DNA from: Hydractinia symbiolongicarpus
Lineage: Eukaryota > Cnidaria > Hydrozoa > Anthoathecata > Hydractiniidae
Length of the DNA: 64,000 nt
Assembly (NCBI RefSeq): GCF_029227915.1
Contig: NC_079883.1
Coordinates: 13,950,001 to 14,014,000 of the forward strand
Direction: 5' to 3'
This document shows, one piece after another, positions 45,474 through 58,499 of the stretch (the stretch's first letter is position 1; every line of letters starts with the position of its first letter). The notes under the pieces were generated by a model that was given only the letters and a program-made list of their open reading frames with translations, had not been told where the DNA came from and made no database searches. A program made the translations under genes and the position numbers.

Positions 45474-48400
45474 TTAAGAAAAATGAAAAAGCCTAACCCT
45501 TTGTTGAGACTGTTCCATGTCAAATCCATAATGACCACCTTGAGTAAAAATTCTACATAGCAACAACTTCTGCTGTTTTGACAGCCACCTGTGTTTTGCA
45601 ACCCATTGAAGTGGCACCCAGTAAGGAACACGGTCGTCTTCTAAGCATAGTGTCACAAACACAGAGTTTTTCTACAATATAAATACATGTTTTTACAACA
45701 GCACAATATTCTAATTAAACCTTGTATATTGATGCGTCACAAAATAATATTCCTGGTTTGGTATTAGAAATTCGATTATAGCTTTGAAGTTGGAAAGCAA
45801 AGTTTGCTGGTTGCACTTTTTAACACCTCTTCTCTGCATAATCATCTTCAATGGGGCCCATAAATGTCCGGAAATTTGAAAAAATTGGCCATCCTGATGT
45901 CAACAACAATTAGTACAAAATCCAAAGTCATAAGTCTATTGCAAACATTGACAAGTTAACTTTGACAAGCCCGAATTGTGTGACTAGTATAGAAGTAGCC
46001 CATATAACTTTTTGTGAGGACAAACTTCAAAATTCGCGATTTTTTCTCAGTTTATTTTGTGAGGGCTTGAAGTTAACACTAAGAGTGGATTTTCATAAGA
46101 AAATAATATCAAAAGCAACAAATCTTAGAATCAAAATTCACAACCAAAGTGTTTTTATTTCCTGTTGTTGTTGTTCTGAATCTTATTCAATCTGTTGTAA
46201 GTTTGTTATTTATTTTTTTTTCAGGTTTCCAATACTAAAAAGTGTAGTTAAATGGCTTGTTTTAAATTGTCAGTACAACCTAACACCCAGGACTTTTATT
46301 TAACACAATGAAAAACATCAAAAAGTGCAACCAGGCTATATATAAATATTAGAAATATGATCTCCTTAATTTCACTTATTACTTTCAAACAATAGATACA
46401 TACCAAATCTTCTTTTATATTTACATACGGACAATAAGCTGATATAACATCAAAGTCAATCTTTTTTTCACTAAAAGTTGATATAGTATAAAGTTACCTG
46501 CAATTTAAAACCTATTTTAAATGTGCTTCTTAAAGTCTAATCTCGAAAATAAATATCTGCTTTTAAATGCACAAAAAATTCCAGAAAAACAAAAAATTCT
46601 CAATAAATTCTCAAAAATTCATCATTGGCTTGAAATTACAAACCAATCATCAAATTACGCATTAAAAAATTATACTTAGGATTTCCCCATTCCAGATATT
46701 CTTGAGTTGCTAAGTAGTTGTTCTCATCAAGCATAGCATGAAGAACACTTAAAAAAGGAACCTAAAAAAAATAAGGTCTTATTTGCCTTATTTGCTTCTT
46801 GTATAAAAAGTACTCCAAATACAAAAAAGTTTTGAAAATAAATGCAATTTAAACACTAGAATACTCTTATAGATTATCCTAATAACTAGGTTGTATTAAC
46901 CATGTTTTAAGTGCATTAGCTTTGCTCTCCCATGAAAAAGCATGCAAAAATATTAAAGTATATACTGTAGCATTGATTTTCTCCCTGAGATCTGATAAAT
47001 CATTAGAAAGGTGAAATAAAACCAGGACCTTCTCTTTACCTGCAGAACTGCAGAAGAAAATAGATCAGGTCTTCTATTTAACAAAACACCAACAGCAAGT
47101 CCTCCTGCACTTTGACCAAATATGGCCGTCTTATCAGCAGAGGATACACCTTTATCGTGAATTGCTTCTACAGACGCTATCGCATCCTATTACATAAAAA
47201 TAAATATTGAAAAAGACATATAAAATAAGCAATACATACACAAAGTACACCAACTGAAACACTTATACCAACCTCAAATGTTTTTTCTTTATTCATTAAA
47301 CGTCCTGACTGGTACCAGGATCTTCCAAGCTCAGAACCACCTCTAAAAATATATATATAGAAAAGTTAAAAGGCTAGAAAGATGCACTAATAAGTAGGTT
47401 GCAAAAACTTATTTTAAAAACAATGATGCAGGACCAATTTAAACTAACAAATGTTTTCCCATTGAAAAATAGATCCATTTATTGACGGAATCATTAATAA
47501 AAACACCATATTTTTTATCACTCAGAAAGAATGTAGTTTTGAGAACACAATCTTACAAAACAACATTTGATAGTTCTTGCTGTTTACAAAATCAAATATA
47601 AATTTAACAACACATTAATGGTCAATTCCAATTTTGTATTTTATTAAAAAACAATAGTAAATACCGAATGATGCAAGTATATTTTTGCAGGGTTGGCTAA
47701 ATAATTTAATTAGGCCACCTATATTTAAAAGTTTGGAAATACCGATTTTAGGTTTGCCAGTGATAATGCCTTGTTTTGTTTAAATAAAATGCTAGATTTC
47801 ATGACTTTTTCGTAATGCAATGAGTCATGAAATTTTAAAATTATTTTGTCTGCAAGGTTGTGTGATGCAGATTTTTCCAACAAGGACAATAAGCCAATAT
47901 CATCAAAAACACATATATCAAGACAAACTCGATTTGTTTGAAAATAGTCACATTTCCACTGCATCTGCAATGTGATTTCTGTTAAGGTTATACAATGACA
48001 AGAAGCCTTTACAGGGCCTTTACCTTGTATGTGCATATGCAATACACCATTCATTAGCTAGTAGATATGCATCAAGTTGATTGAAACGTAGATTAACAGG
48101 AACACCATAGGCTCCTATATAAAAAGGTATACAATAAAACAGAATAAAGAATAGGGGAGTATTGCATTTGTAAAAAAACCTACATACTTACCATAAAAAT
48201 GACAAAACAAAGGCGAATGATTTAATGACAAATTCTTCCTATAAAATAGGCTGACAGGAACAACAGTGCCATCCTAAAATCAAAAATGATGTCCAAATAA
48301 CATATCCAGACTATTGAAGCATAATTAGAATACAAAGGAACATGGGACAAAATCATAAAAATACCTTGCTTGTTGCATCTATGGAAGAGTATTCATACTG

Positions 48401-51400
48401 GCTTCTATCCCAATTTTGTGCAACTTTGGAATTTTCTTGCACAATTGCATTGTCCACATCAAAGCAATATTTTGTGACCGGTTGAATAGGTGATGTGAAA
48501 TTAAAAGATATTTCCTTAGGATTCGTCTATAAAACAGTAAAAATAACTATACAGTTAAAACTCTAATATGTTACCTACATTTAATATATGGTATAAAGTA
48601 TAACCACTGAACTTTGGTATTGTTCATTACTTATGCAGGTAAATGACTGAAATTAAATCAATATATGTGAAGTGAGTTAAATTAAACAAAGTTGAAATTT
48701 ACGTATCTATACATAAGTGCTAGGAATTAACCAAAATAAAAAATAAAAAATTGACAAAAAGTAATGAAATTCGTGAAAAATTAATTCTGGCAATTGCTAC
48801 TGGCTTTTTAACTGGAAAAAGCTAAATTAAATTCTTTTTAAACCTTTCAAAAAAGCAAAACAATTTAAATAAACATGTTTCAAACACTAAAAACCAACCT
48901 CTCTTCCATCTACTTCCAAAACTCCCGGAGTTAGTGCTGCCTATGGTAAATAAAATAATAAATTTGACATGTGAAAAAAAAATTCGCATAATTTTTGTCA
49001 TTCAGTTATTTTTACATCTCTCTGTAATTAAATTACAAGTTACCTTGATTTCCAAACTCTTTTCAGCTTCATAACTCGGTAGGGTTCTAAGATTAGGTAT
49101 AAGATTGTGGGATTCAATCAGCAAAAGCTTTTCTTGAAATAATTCCATATCATGAAGGATCTATGTTAAATAAAAAATAAAATAAGAAATAGAAAGGTCT
49201 ACACGTTTGTGCTATTGTAATCTTTGTTGACAAAAAAATATCATTTATCTGTTTCGTCTTCAATTTTTCCTTAGTAGATTTGCCACAAACGTTGGAAATA
49301 TATTTCCCTTAGAAGATGTTACTTTGTTTCTCACGTTCGGTGTACAGCCTCATTTCAAAGTGAAATTCCTGTGTACTTGTGCAAATTTATTAACTATGGA
49401 ATTTACAAAACACTTCACTAAGGTTCGTACATATAATACTATTTCTTTCGATGTAAAAACCCCAATGCAGCATCCACGTTAAATTGTATCTCCTAAAAAA
49501 GTGGGTTATGTTAGAATTTCTAACCTTTTTGTTTATTGGTAAGAGAAGTTGTTGCCATGTATTTTCATTATTTGACATGTACTTTACCTGAAACGCAAAT
49601 AAATTAACCAATTTTTCACAACCCTTAAAACTTCAAGAAAAGATGCAGTATAAAATGAGAAATTTGAATACCATGTAACTTTTAAATGGCATACAAACTT
49701 ACACAATATTCTGCATCGGTGTTTGTTGTCAAGCAATAGAATTTGTCATTCATATGATCGATATATGCTTCTGTTTCTTGACTTCTACTCCACAAAAGTT
49801 TCATCCTACAGGAGGGAGAATTTACACACCATACCTAATGAAAAAAAAATTCTACATAAACTACTACCAACAGCTGTTACCTGGAATTGCTACATCTTAA
49901 AAAGGTAACGTTGATTTTCTAAAAAAAATTTTTTCCCTAAACAAGTTAAATTTATACATACCTCAGATGATAATTTAGATGAAATATTTACAAAAACAAA
50001 TTTGTCAGATTTGGATTTACTCAGATGGATTGAATATCTATAATAAAACAAACCATTCAGTGCAAATTCTAAAAGAACTCTGTATGACACAATTAAAGAT
50101 CATGCATCATTGAGTATTTACCTAAAATACTTAGCGTGTTCTTTTTTATACATATGGACAAGAATAAATTTTTAGTGATGACCTTACACTTTCGAAGACT
50201 TGTTTTAGATTTTAGGAGAATTAAGGTTTGAGGATCAAATTTAGAAAACATTGTAGAACATATAAAAACAATTCCTTATTTTAGAAGCATTTGACCAAAT
50301 GTTAGGTAGAAATAAACAGTTTCTAATAATCAAGTCTAACACACATGCCTGTTAATGTTTTTTAAACATGGTATTGAAAAGATAACTATTCAAAATGAAA
50401 AATACATTTTGATTTCAAGAGATGCGACCACCCTGCTATAACTTGGAAAATGTTTGTCAATCTATAGCAGATTTAGATAGAGGTTGCTCACACTGTTTGA
50501 CATTTAAAAACACTAGGGTTTTTATGCTGCTCTTAAGTCATAAAATGTAACCTTTAAAACAAAAAACACCTGAAAAAACATTGTTTACAAATCTTTTACC
50601 CAGTCATCAAATTAAATAACACAAAATTAAACAGTACTGACCAATAATGGATTAATAAAGCATCCTCTACCTTTTATCATTCTCCTCATACAAATTCTGT
50701 GATGACTCTGGATTATAAATAGAACTTCTCCATAAATTATTACTTCTATTTGTAGTAAAATCTTTTGTGGTGAAAAGTAAAACATCATTAGATATCCATT
50801 CTAAATGTTAAAATGATCAGTGATGATGACTAGTATGATTTTTTTTTAATAAATTCTGCTACGTCTATAAGAGGCAAAGTCGCAAGAGGAGTGGGAACAG
50901 AATTTTCTGCCAGTATACCATTTTACAGAAAATTAAGTTACAAATGTTAAAATAAAAGTTCATTATTTCACAACCTACGGATGTAACATGATCTATTATC
51001 TGTAAATATGAAGCTTGTGTGTTGATTTCTTTCACATAGCATTTGTAGTTACCATCAAGATTAACATCAGCGAGAAAAGCAACATGCTACAAAAAAAATT
51101 GGACTTTTGACATTTTGGCATTCATTTTTTAAAACCAAATGTTCTGTACCAGTTTATTTTTTAAGCAAGGAGTTACATTCATAAATAGACAGCTGCAAAT
51201 GAAAAAACTATGGAGAAAGTTGAATCAAAACTCCTGACACAAGGATATGGTGATGTCTGTTTTTCATATTTTTGGATGGAAAGTTATAAGCCAGTCACAA
51301 ACAAGTTATCAGTGCATCAAAATTAAATCATGTTAATGACATCAAATTAATGTTATTAATGTTGTGAAATCTAATTTGTTGACAAATATTTTAGAGATTG

Positions 51401-54400
51401 ATTTTTCTTTAAATTTCATTTTTTTTTTAAATAATAATAAACATATCCAAAATTGTTTAGTTTAGTGTTTTACTTTTTACTTTATATTTTTATTCTTTAT
51501 TTTCATTTTTATGGAAAATAAATTTCTTACTTATCTTTGGAAATTACCTTAAAAGTTTGATTAATGGGGATAGGAGATTAGAGGAGAAGATGACCTACAA
51601 TTTTGTTCTAATATTGAAAAAAGACAGTATGTTTGGATGCAAAGTGTATTAGGCGACATCGTCCCACCTGATGGTTTAAATTTCACTGACGTACATCGGT
51701 GAGGACTCGTTCAAACTGTGTCAACTGTTCAATACCTTGGTGATGTTATTGGGGAGTCAAGTGGTTGTGAAGATGCAACTAGTACAAGCAATACTGCAGC
51801 ATGGAACAACATCAGACAACTAATGCCAATAATTATCAACCATGGCTTTTCTCTAAGAACAGGGATACATCTTAAGCTCCTGTCTTAGAAAGCTTTTGTA
51901 TTTATGGTTGTGAAACATGGCCTACATCAAGTGAATCAATCAGACGTTTAACATCTGCTACAATGACAGGGCACACAGAATCTGGGGTCGCTGATTTAAA
52001 GAGCATTTTAGAACTCAAGAAATCAACAAAAGGCTTGGTATCATTAGTGTTGGAGCAGGCTAAGATGTTTGTAGAAACAAAGTTGGCCAGATATTTTTGT
52101 CCAGAGAATGGCCAAAAATATCTGGCCAATGAAAGTTATTGGTTATGAAATAACTGATCTCCCCAGATGACGACCACAACTGCTTTGAAGTGATGTCATT
52201 GCAGAAGATTTCAAAGACCTCAACATCAATTAAAAGAACTTGCTGAGGAACGAATAAAATGATGAAGGGTATTTTTGCCAAGGAAAATACAATTGCATAG
52301 AGTGCATCCACCAAAGGTGGACAAGCACTATAAATAAGGGGTAAGGAAAAGTATGTTAAAAGGCAAAGTAGACAGCAAATTAGACATTTTGACATCCTTA
52401 TAATGAATTGATGTTAATTGCATTTTTTAAATTCTACACAATGGGAAAATGTTATTAAATTAAAAAACAAAAAATCTTTCTTTAACACCAATTCATTGCT
52501 GACATCATCAAAATTTTTTTCTTTAAATATTTGCCTCCCTTACCACATAGATATTTCCAAGAGACAACAAACTAATTGTTCAATAACAACCTTACAACGC
52601 TTTTCTTAAAAAAATATGAACAGAATTGTAGAAAAAAAGTCAAACTTTATGATTTGTTTAAGAAATAAAAAACTGTCAAACCTTTTCACATGGTGATATC
52701 TTTACCCCTCCAATGGAGACATAACCAGTCCTTTGACTTAAATCGTTCTGGTCAATAACAAGTTCCGTTGCACCATCTTAAATATAGATAAATATATCAA
52801 CAAACAACATATAAGCAACTTTGTATTTTGGCCAGATCTGAACTTGCATATATTTTAGTCTATATATGATCTGCAGTTGCTAAAAATGATGTGCAACATT
52901 AAGTTATTGTAGTTTTCTTTTCCTAGAAATTTATTTCTTTTGTTTTTATAAGCGTGTCTCTTTCTATTTTTGAAACAAATGTTATGTATCCCTTATGCTT
53001 AATTTGTCCAGAACTAAATCCGCTTAATTGTAATATCGCTGATTAAAATAAACAAATTTTCAAGTAATAAACCAAAAAACAAAAATCAACTCAACTCAAC
53101 TCAATAAACTTTAATGATTCTAAATATTTTCAGATATATGAAATATGGTCTCATTAACAAGTGTTTTCTATACAACTTTATGCAATAGACCTATTTCCAT
53201 ATCCATTTTCGTTCAGCAGAATATATATATACCAAAATACCGAATAACATGAAAACGAGATTAGTTATGAGCACATTTTTAGTTAGCAGCGAAGTAGTGC
53301 AGATATGGTAGTGCAGGTAAGGTATTAGCTAGCTTTGAATATATTGAAATTTCAAACATCTGTGAAAACAACATTGGCAAGATGACAGTGTGGTTTCAAA
53401 ATAGTAGGAGTTGACCTTGTAGATGCCTTACCTCTTCATTTTTTTCCAAGTGAGGGTAGTTCTGGAAGTACTTATAACTCACATTTTACACATTTGTGAT
53501 TTCAGGATTAGGATACTAATTGGACTTGGTGGGGAAAGTTGGACTTCAAACTTTCCTTGGAAGGTGCTTGCTTATTTGTGTCACACTTTAAGCTTCTATC
53601 GTAGATTGTATTGGGTAAAAAAAATTTTTTAATTCCAAAAAATAAGGTTGACAAAAGGGACATCCTAATTTTTAAATTTTGTATTCCGAGAGTTACCATC
53701 TTGGTATTTTTTCAGGCAAATATAATTGTCCAGTGATTTCAATTTACAAAACAATTTAAAAATTCTTGTTTGAAAAAAACACAAAATGGTAGGTACTGCC
53801 TAGAAAAAAAGTTATTTCTGTAAAATTTTATCTCCAAAATGCTTGTCATGTCAAACTTTAATGACTGAAAACAATGTGAGGTCAAAAACAATTTTTTTGG
53901 TTTTATATTTTCACAAATCGACACTATAGAAGAATTTCATGGAGATTATTTTCTGTAAATATACAATTTGAACAATTCTGCAAGATTAATTTTCAAGATT
54001 TCATGTAAGCAAGAAAACAAAATACCTGGTTTTTAAGAACATTGAGACTGAGGTTTTGCCAAAAATTAAGCACGTTTGCAGCTGAAATCCAGACATTCTT
54101 ATAAGAAAAAGTGCATTATTCTTTTTTAGATAAAAAACCTAAAAAATGGGGTGCCATTCAAAATAACAACATTACTATTCTATATATGGAGATTTATGAT
54201 AAGCCCTATGCTCTATCAATTCATATTACTTACAGACTGTAAGTATTAAGGTTAACCATCACAATGCTTGATACAAATGTACGATTATTGATGGTCGGTA
54301 AGAGAGAAAGTAGTGATAGAGGGAGTGCTACAGTTACATAATCACAACAGCCGATAGTTTGAAAATATTAATTTAAATATCATTTTACGCAATAAATGTT

Positions 54401-57400
54401 GAAAAATGATTTGTTGGTTACTCATGCAGCTAAGATAGATATCCCCTTTCTTTCTTTTTTTGCAGTACTTCTGTAAGCATCAATATGCAAAATGAAATTC
54501 ACATTATGTGATTCCAGGGTTGTAGCTTGGCTCTGGCTACTTTGGCTAGCTACCAGCAAGATGATTTTTATTTTTTGAACTGATCAGAGTAATATGAAGT
54601 GCCAGTCAGCGTTAGTAAACTGTATATTGAGTTTTAGTTCTAAATTTACTTAGAAACAGTAAAGTAAAAACATCATTCTACAAGCAAGGATAGGTTTTAG
54701 GTTTAGCTACCCAACATATACCATAAGATACGCCCTTAAAATTTGCAATACTTTAATTTTTTGTAACACTACTAGTACCCTCTTTATAACTGTGTTGACT
54801 ACGATCAAATGTGAAACTGTCAGTTAAAAGCTGTAAAAGTCAAAATTTTGTTGATACATTCTTCAAACTTGCATGCAAACAACCAACCTCCCGAAATTTG
54901 CTCATAACTGATCTCGTTTTCATGTTATTCTGCATTTTCGCATGCATATTCTGCGACAACAAATGGATATTGAAATAGGTTAGAACTATAAATAATTTAC
55001 AAGATTATATCATACCATAATTATTTACTTTTATTCTGTAAAGATTTGGTAGTTTATTCTCACCATATGTGTAGAAATAGTAATAACTTCCATCGCGCTA
55101 TAGAAACATAACTTTAGAAAAAATATGTCACAACTACACTATTATGTTATTATGTACATTTTGATGCATTAAAATGATGATCAGCTGCACCAAGCTTAAA
55201 TTTAGACGTTCCTAAAAATATTATGATCACTTACTAGGGGACGCCTCAACTTGATCATTTTTTATGAAGTAAAAAAAAATGCATTCAGCAAAATCTAACT
55301 TTCATTAATTTTCCCCAAAAATTTTTTAGATTAAACCATTTGTATGTGGTTCGCAGTTTTAACCATTTCATTATTATAGTGCCATTATAATTCTCAATCT
55401 AAAGTGTAAATTTTTATTCACATAAGAAAAAAAACATACTTCAACAGTTGCTTCAACACCATCTGTTACATTAAAATGTAAATCATTAAAGAATTTCTTG
55501 ATTTCAGTTAATCTTCCTTTATCTTTCTTGAAATACTGATCAGTATATCTATACATGCAAAAATAAATAAAATAATTTTTCTATTTACACTTAAACCTTT
55601 TATTATAACTTTCAACTTTAAATCGCCTCACTTTTAGCAGTAATGAAATTGTCAGTATTCTGTGCTCGCATACAGGGTTTTACAGATCATTCACTTGTTC
55701 TTTCTACTCAAGATGTCAAGCTAGACAATGTACACCTTTCCTTTAGGAAAATGCATCACATATATTTTAGGTATAGGGATCGTCTTCGAGATATTTTCAA
55801 AAAAAATCATTTCAAATCGTTTCATTTTTTAACTAGCATAGCATGTGATACGAATTTGAAACGATTTTAAAGTAATGTTTAATTTTTTGAAATCGTTTCC
55901 CAATTTTGTTGTTGCATAATCGCTTCAAGATTGTTTTATTATATTTACTTGAAATTTTGTTCTTAAATTTTAATGCAATCTAATGAAGCTTTTCTATTGC
56001 CGCATTTCGTTCTTAAACTTTTAAAATGCGATCTCAAAAAGCATTTCTATCACCGTTCTTCGTTCTTAAATTTTTGTTCATCGCAATATTTTCCATAGTA
56101 AAGGAAATTGTTAGTTTTAAGAAAAACTGTTTATTTTTAGTTTTGAAAAACTGTTTTACGATATTAACAATAAAAGATGTTGTTGATGATGTCGATGTTG
56201 CGTTGAATAAAAGAAACAATAATTTTACATTTATATATTTTATTTATATATTTATAAGTTTAATTGGTTTTTAATTAGTTTAAAATCGTTTCAATAACTT
56301 CAAAGACTTTTACATCATATCACAAATAATATTTTGACAATTGTATCAAATCGTTTCAGAATTTTTTTTAATCCTTTCAAAATATTTTCAAAATAGTTTA
56401 ATTTTTACGTAGTTTATACAAAATTTTTTCGTAAATATAATACGAAACATTTTATTTGTTTCATGATATGATTAAGAAATGATTTCCATACGATGAAAAT
56501 CGTTTCAATTCGTAAAAAATTTGAAACGATCTTGGAGACGATCCCTAAGTTTAAGGATTAAATGATGGAGGTTGTGTTCCTCTAAAGTAACTGACATGTG
56601 TACAGACTTTCAAAAATGTCACATTTAAAATTAGTTAAAACAAACAAAAAAAAGTAGCTATAGTATGTGTATTTTTAAAAATGTTTTCATTTCACTCTTT
56701 GACATATGTTTAAGCATTGTTAAAAAAACAGATGCTTAATTTGAAAAGTCAATTAGTTCTTCCAATTGTCAACAGTATGTCTAATTTACAAAATATAAGT
56801 TCTAGTCTTTTAGTTTTAATGGTTAATATTTTTTCACTCATTTCTTTATATTACCTTTAACATAATGACTGCCATATTGATTGCTTAAACAGGTTCTTTA
56901 GAGAGAAAACTCTACCCATGGCTTCATAATAATTCAACAAGAAGGTTAAATTTCTAATACATTTGCTCCAATTAATTACAGTAACTTGTGCTTGATTATA
57001 TTTATTTTCCTATCATGTTTATGGCAAAAATAATTTTACTGAGCAGGTGCCCAAAACTGCTAGCTTCTTCAGCCTACTTTAAAAATATTTTTGGGGTTTG
57101 TAACTATTACTTTTATATAGAAAAAATGCAGAAAATACCAAACTAAACTTGACAAATTTACCAAGAAACTTTTGCTGCCTTCTGACTTTGATAATAACAA
57201 CAGATGTTATTTACCGTAATTACCCACTCCTACCCCCCCCCCCCCCAAAAAAAAGACGCCCTCTTCTTCAGTCATTTTTTAAATCAACGCCCCCTCGAAT
57301 AGACGCCCCTCCCTCATAAGGGGGCGTTTAATCGAGGTGATAGTATGAAAAGATCAATAACTGTTACTTTTTTGCTCTTTTAATTAAAAGGCAATTTTAA

Positions 57401-58499
57401 TGGTGCTATCATAATATGTAAATTTCATAAATACAACTGAACACAATCCTTCATATTTGATACATTGGTAAAATAAGAAAATTTTCTATAAACACCTTTT
57501 TTCCTAAATCTTAGGTTTAAGGTTGGAAATTTAGATATATTGTAAAGTTTATATTATAGGTATCCATAAAAACTGCAAAAAATTTAATAAACGCCCCCTC
57601 GAATAGACGCCCCAAAAAATGTCAAAAAATTTAACGCCCTGGGTGTTTATTCAAAGCATTACGGTAATGAAAAGCAAAAGTTTAATTAGACTTTACGACA
57701 TAGATTTTGTTTAAAGAACTATATACCAAATAAAGCATCAAAATAACACAAGATACACACTGCATTTCGCGTTATTTCAATAACACTAATTTGTGTTAAA
57801 TCTTGAATTTATATAATAAATAAATCTTGATAATCTTGTTATCATAAGTTGGGCTACGTTGCAACTTCACACCTAATATTGGGCAAATATCATTAGTTTA
57901 AGAACCCTTTGCAGCACTCTGTGCATCAACAAATTTGTTTAGGCCATTAAAACGCCACAAATTTGTTTGTCATTCAAATTTAAAACCAAATATTTATATT
58001 TACATGTATTTGATAAATTTAGGTCAGAAGGTGACTACAATTTTCATTTCTTTCTTTGTGCTGTTTCCAACGGCTTGTTGTGGTAACAAGTAAGACTTTT
58101 TTAATGTGAAGTATCAGAATTCTTACAATAATTGTTATTGCGATGAAAAACTTACCTGTTTTCATCTTTCATGTACTTTTTAGCCTTAAAAGAAGAAACA
58201 AAAATTATTACCAACAAATATAACAATATGCTGATTTTTACAGGCAGTCCCTTTGACTCTTTCATCGTAACTTTTGCCAATACATAACTTTATACTTTTA
58301 TTATGCCATTAATTTAGAAGCTAAAAACGTGTACCTGCAACAAACTTATTACCTTGTCAGGACATGCTTTCAACCAACCAAAATCATTTTCTACTTCAAT
58401 TTCATGTAAAACAATTTTTTCACATTTTCTCCAAGGCTTTGACTGCAACTTTTTTCTACGCTGGATCAGCTTTGACAAAAAGTTTGATATTCTGTACAT
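45474..58499 (-). CDS. PREPL: PREPL-type serine hydrolase (prolyl oligopeptidase family), 20 coding exons
   Basis: Exons, 5' to 3': 58499-58353, 58184-58156, 55548-55440, 55097-55016, 52776-52682, 51086-50975, 50800-50671, 50037-49962, 49834-49703, 49587-49525, 49160-49044, 48940-48899, 48526-48365, 48273-48192, 48114-48024, 47342-47273, 47186-47040, 46761-46676, 46470-46404, 45671-45474. All sites are GT-AG, all phases agree, total 678 residues (human long form 727). An N-terminal beta-propeller is followed by an alpha/beta-hydrolase domain: FYGAYG, RGGSELGRSWYQSGRL, GQSAGGL with nucleophile Ser539, EYLEWGNP, CPYVNIK, LEDDRVPY with Asp626, and GGHYG with His660. EWGNP and CPY-x-NI favour PREPL or oligopeptidase B over DPP4. 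PREPL acts as a (thio)esterase; loss causes human myasthenia. Residues 1-28 are basic and acid-free, like the mitochondrial form. An acceptor-like TTTAG just before the ATG allows a further upstream exon. Confidence 0.92.
51709..51915 (+). mobile_element. LINE-type ORF2 fragment in PREPL intron
   Basis: A plus-strand frame reads VQTVSTVQYLGDVIGESSGC, then AAWNNIRQLMPIIINHGFSL and, after one stop, KAFVFMVVKHGL. This matches the segment after the reverse transcriptase core of invertebrate LINEs (V-x-x-x-x-Y-L-G-D-x-I, A-W-x-x-x-R-x-L-x-P, V-x-x-x-x-x-Y-x-x-E-x-W). It is antisense to PREPL and clearly dead. Confidence 0.5.
52083..52129. repeat. 17-bp perfect inverted repeat with 13-base loop
   Basis: TTGGCCAGATATTTTTG (52,083-52,099) and CAAAAATATCTGGCCAA (52,113-52,129) are exact complements. 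It lies in the PREPL intron 52,777-50,974... region between exons at 52,682 and 51,086, next to the LINE fragment. Confidence 0.9.
53189..54980. mobile_element. 1.8-kb non-autonomous element with ~95-bp inverted ends in PREPL intron
   Basis: The left end starts ACCTATTTCCATATCCATTT and continues through CAGAATA and AATAACATGAAAACGAGAT to AGTTATGAGCA. The right end is the inverted version of the same blocks (ending AAATGGATATTGAAATAGGT). TAG stands directly outside both ends (53,186-88 and 54,981-83), compatible with a 3-bp target duplication as in PIF/Harbinger or CACTA elements. No transposase-like frame lies inside. It occupies most of the intron between PREPL exons at 55,016 and 52,776. 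Confidence 0.7.
55776..56545. mobile_element. 770-bp MITE with GGGATCGTCT termini and GAAACGATTT sub-repeats
   Basis: The left end GGGATCGTCTTCGAGAT is inverted at the right as ATCTTGGAGACGATCCC (two mismatches), with TA on both sides (55,774-75 and 56,546-47). The interior repeatedly shows AAATCGTTTC or its complement (e.g. ~55,818, 55,858, 55,887, 56,286, 56,356, 56,507, 56,521). No transposase frame. It sits in the large PREPL intron 55,549-58,155. Confidence 0.75.
57214..57664. mobile_element. 451-bp MITE of the GGCGTTTATT TA family
   Basis: Left end CCGTAATTACCC and right end GCATTACGG are short inverted termini flanked by TA (57,212-13 and 57,665-66). The interior carries repeated AACGCCCCCTCGAATAGACG blocks on both sides of the middle and an inverted GGGGGCGTTTAATCGAGG, allowing a fold-back, plus a C-rich run near 57,234. 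It resembles the elements at 17,498 and 22,535 and sits in a PREPL intron. Confidence 0.75.

Noticed and set aside
49390-49500. An extra PREPL exon between 49,525 and 49,160 (acceptor at about 49,497)
   Set aside because: Including it would break the conserved join PINKK to ILHDMELFQEK, which fits the family and is in phase 0; the candidate frame soon hits a stop and has no donor in the right place.
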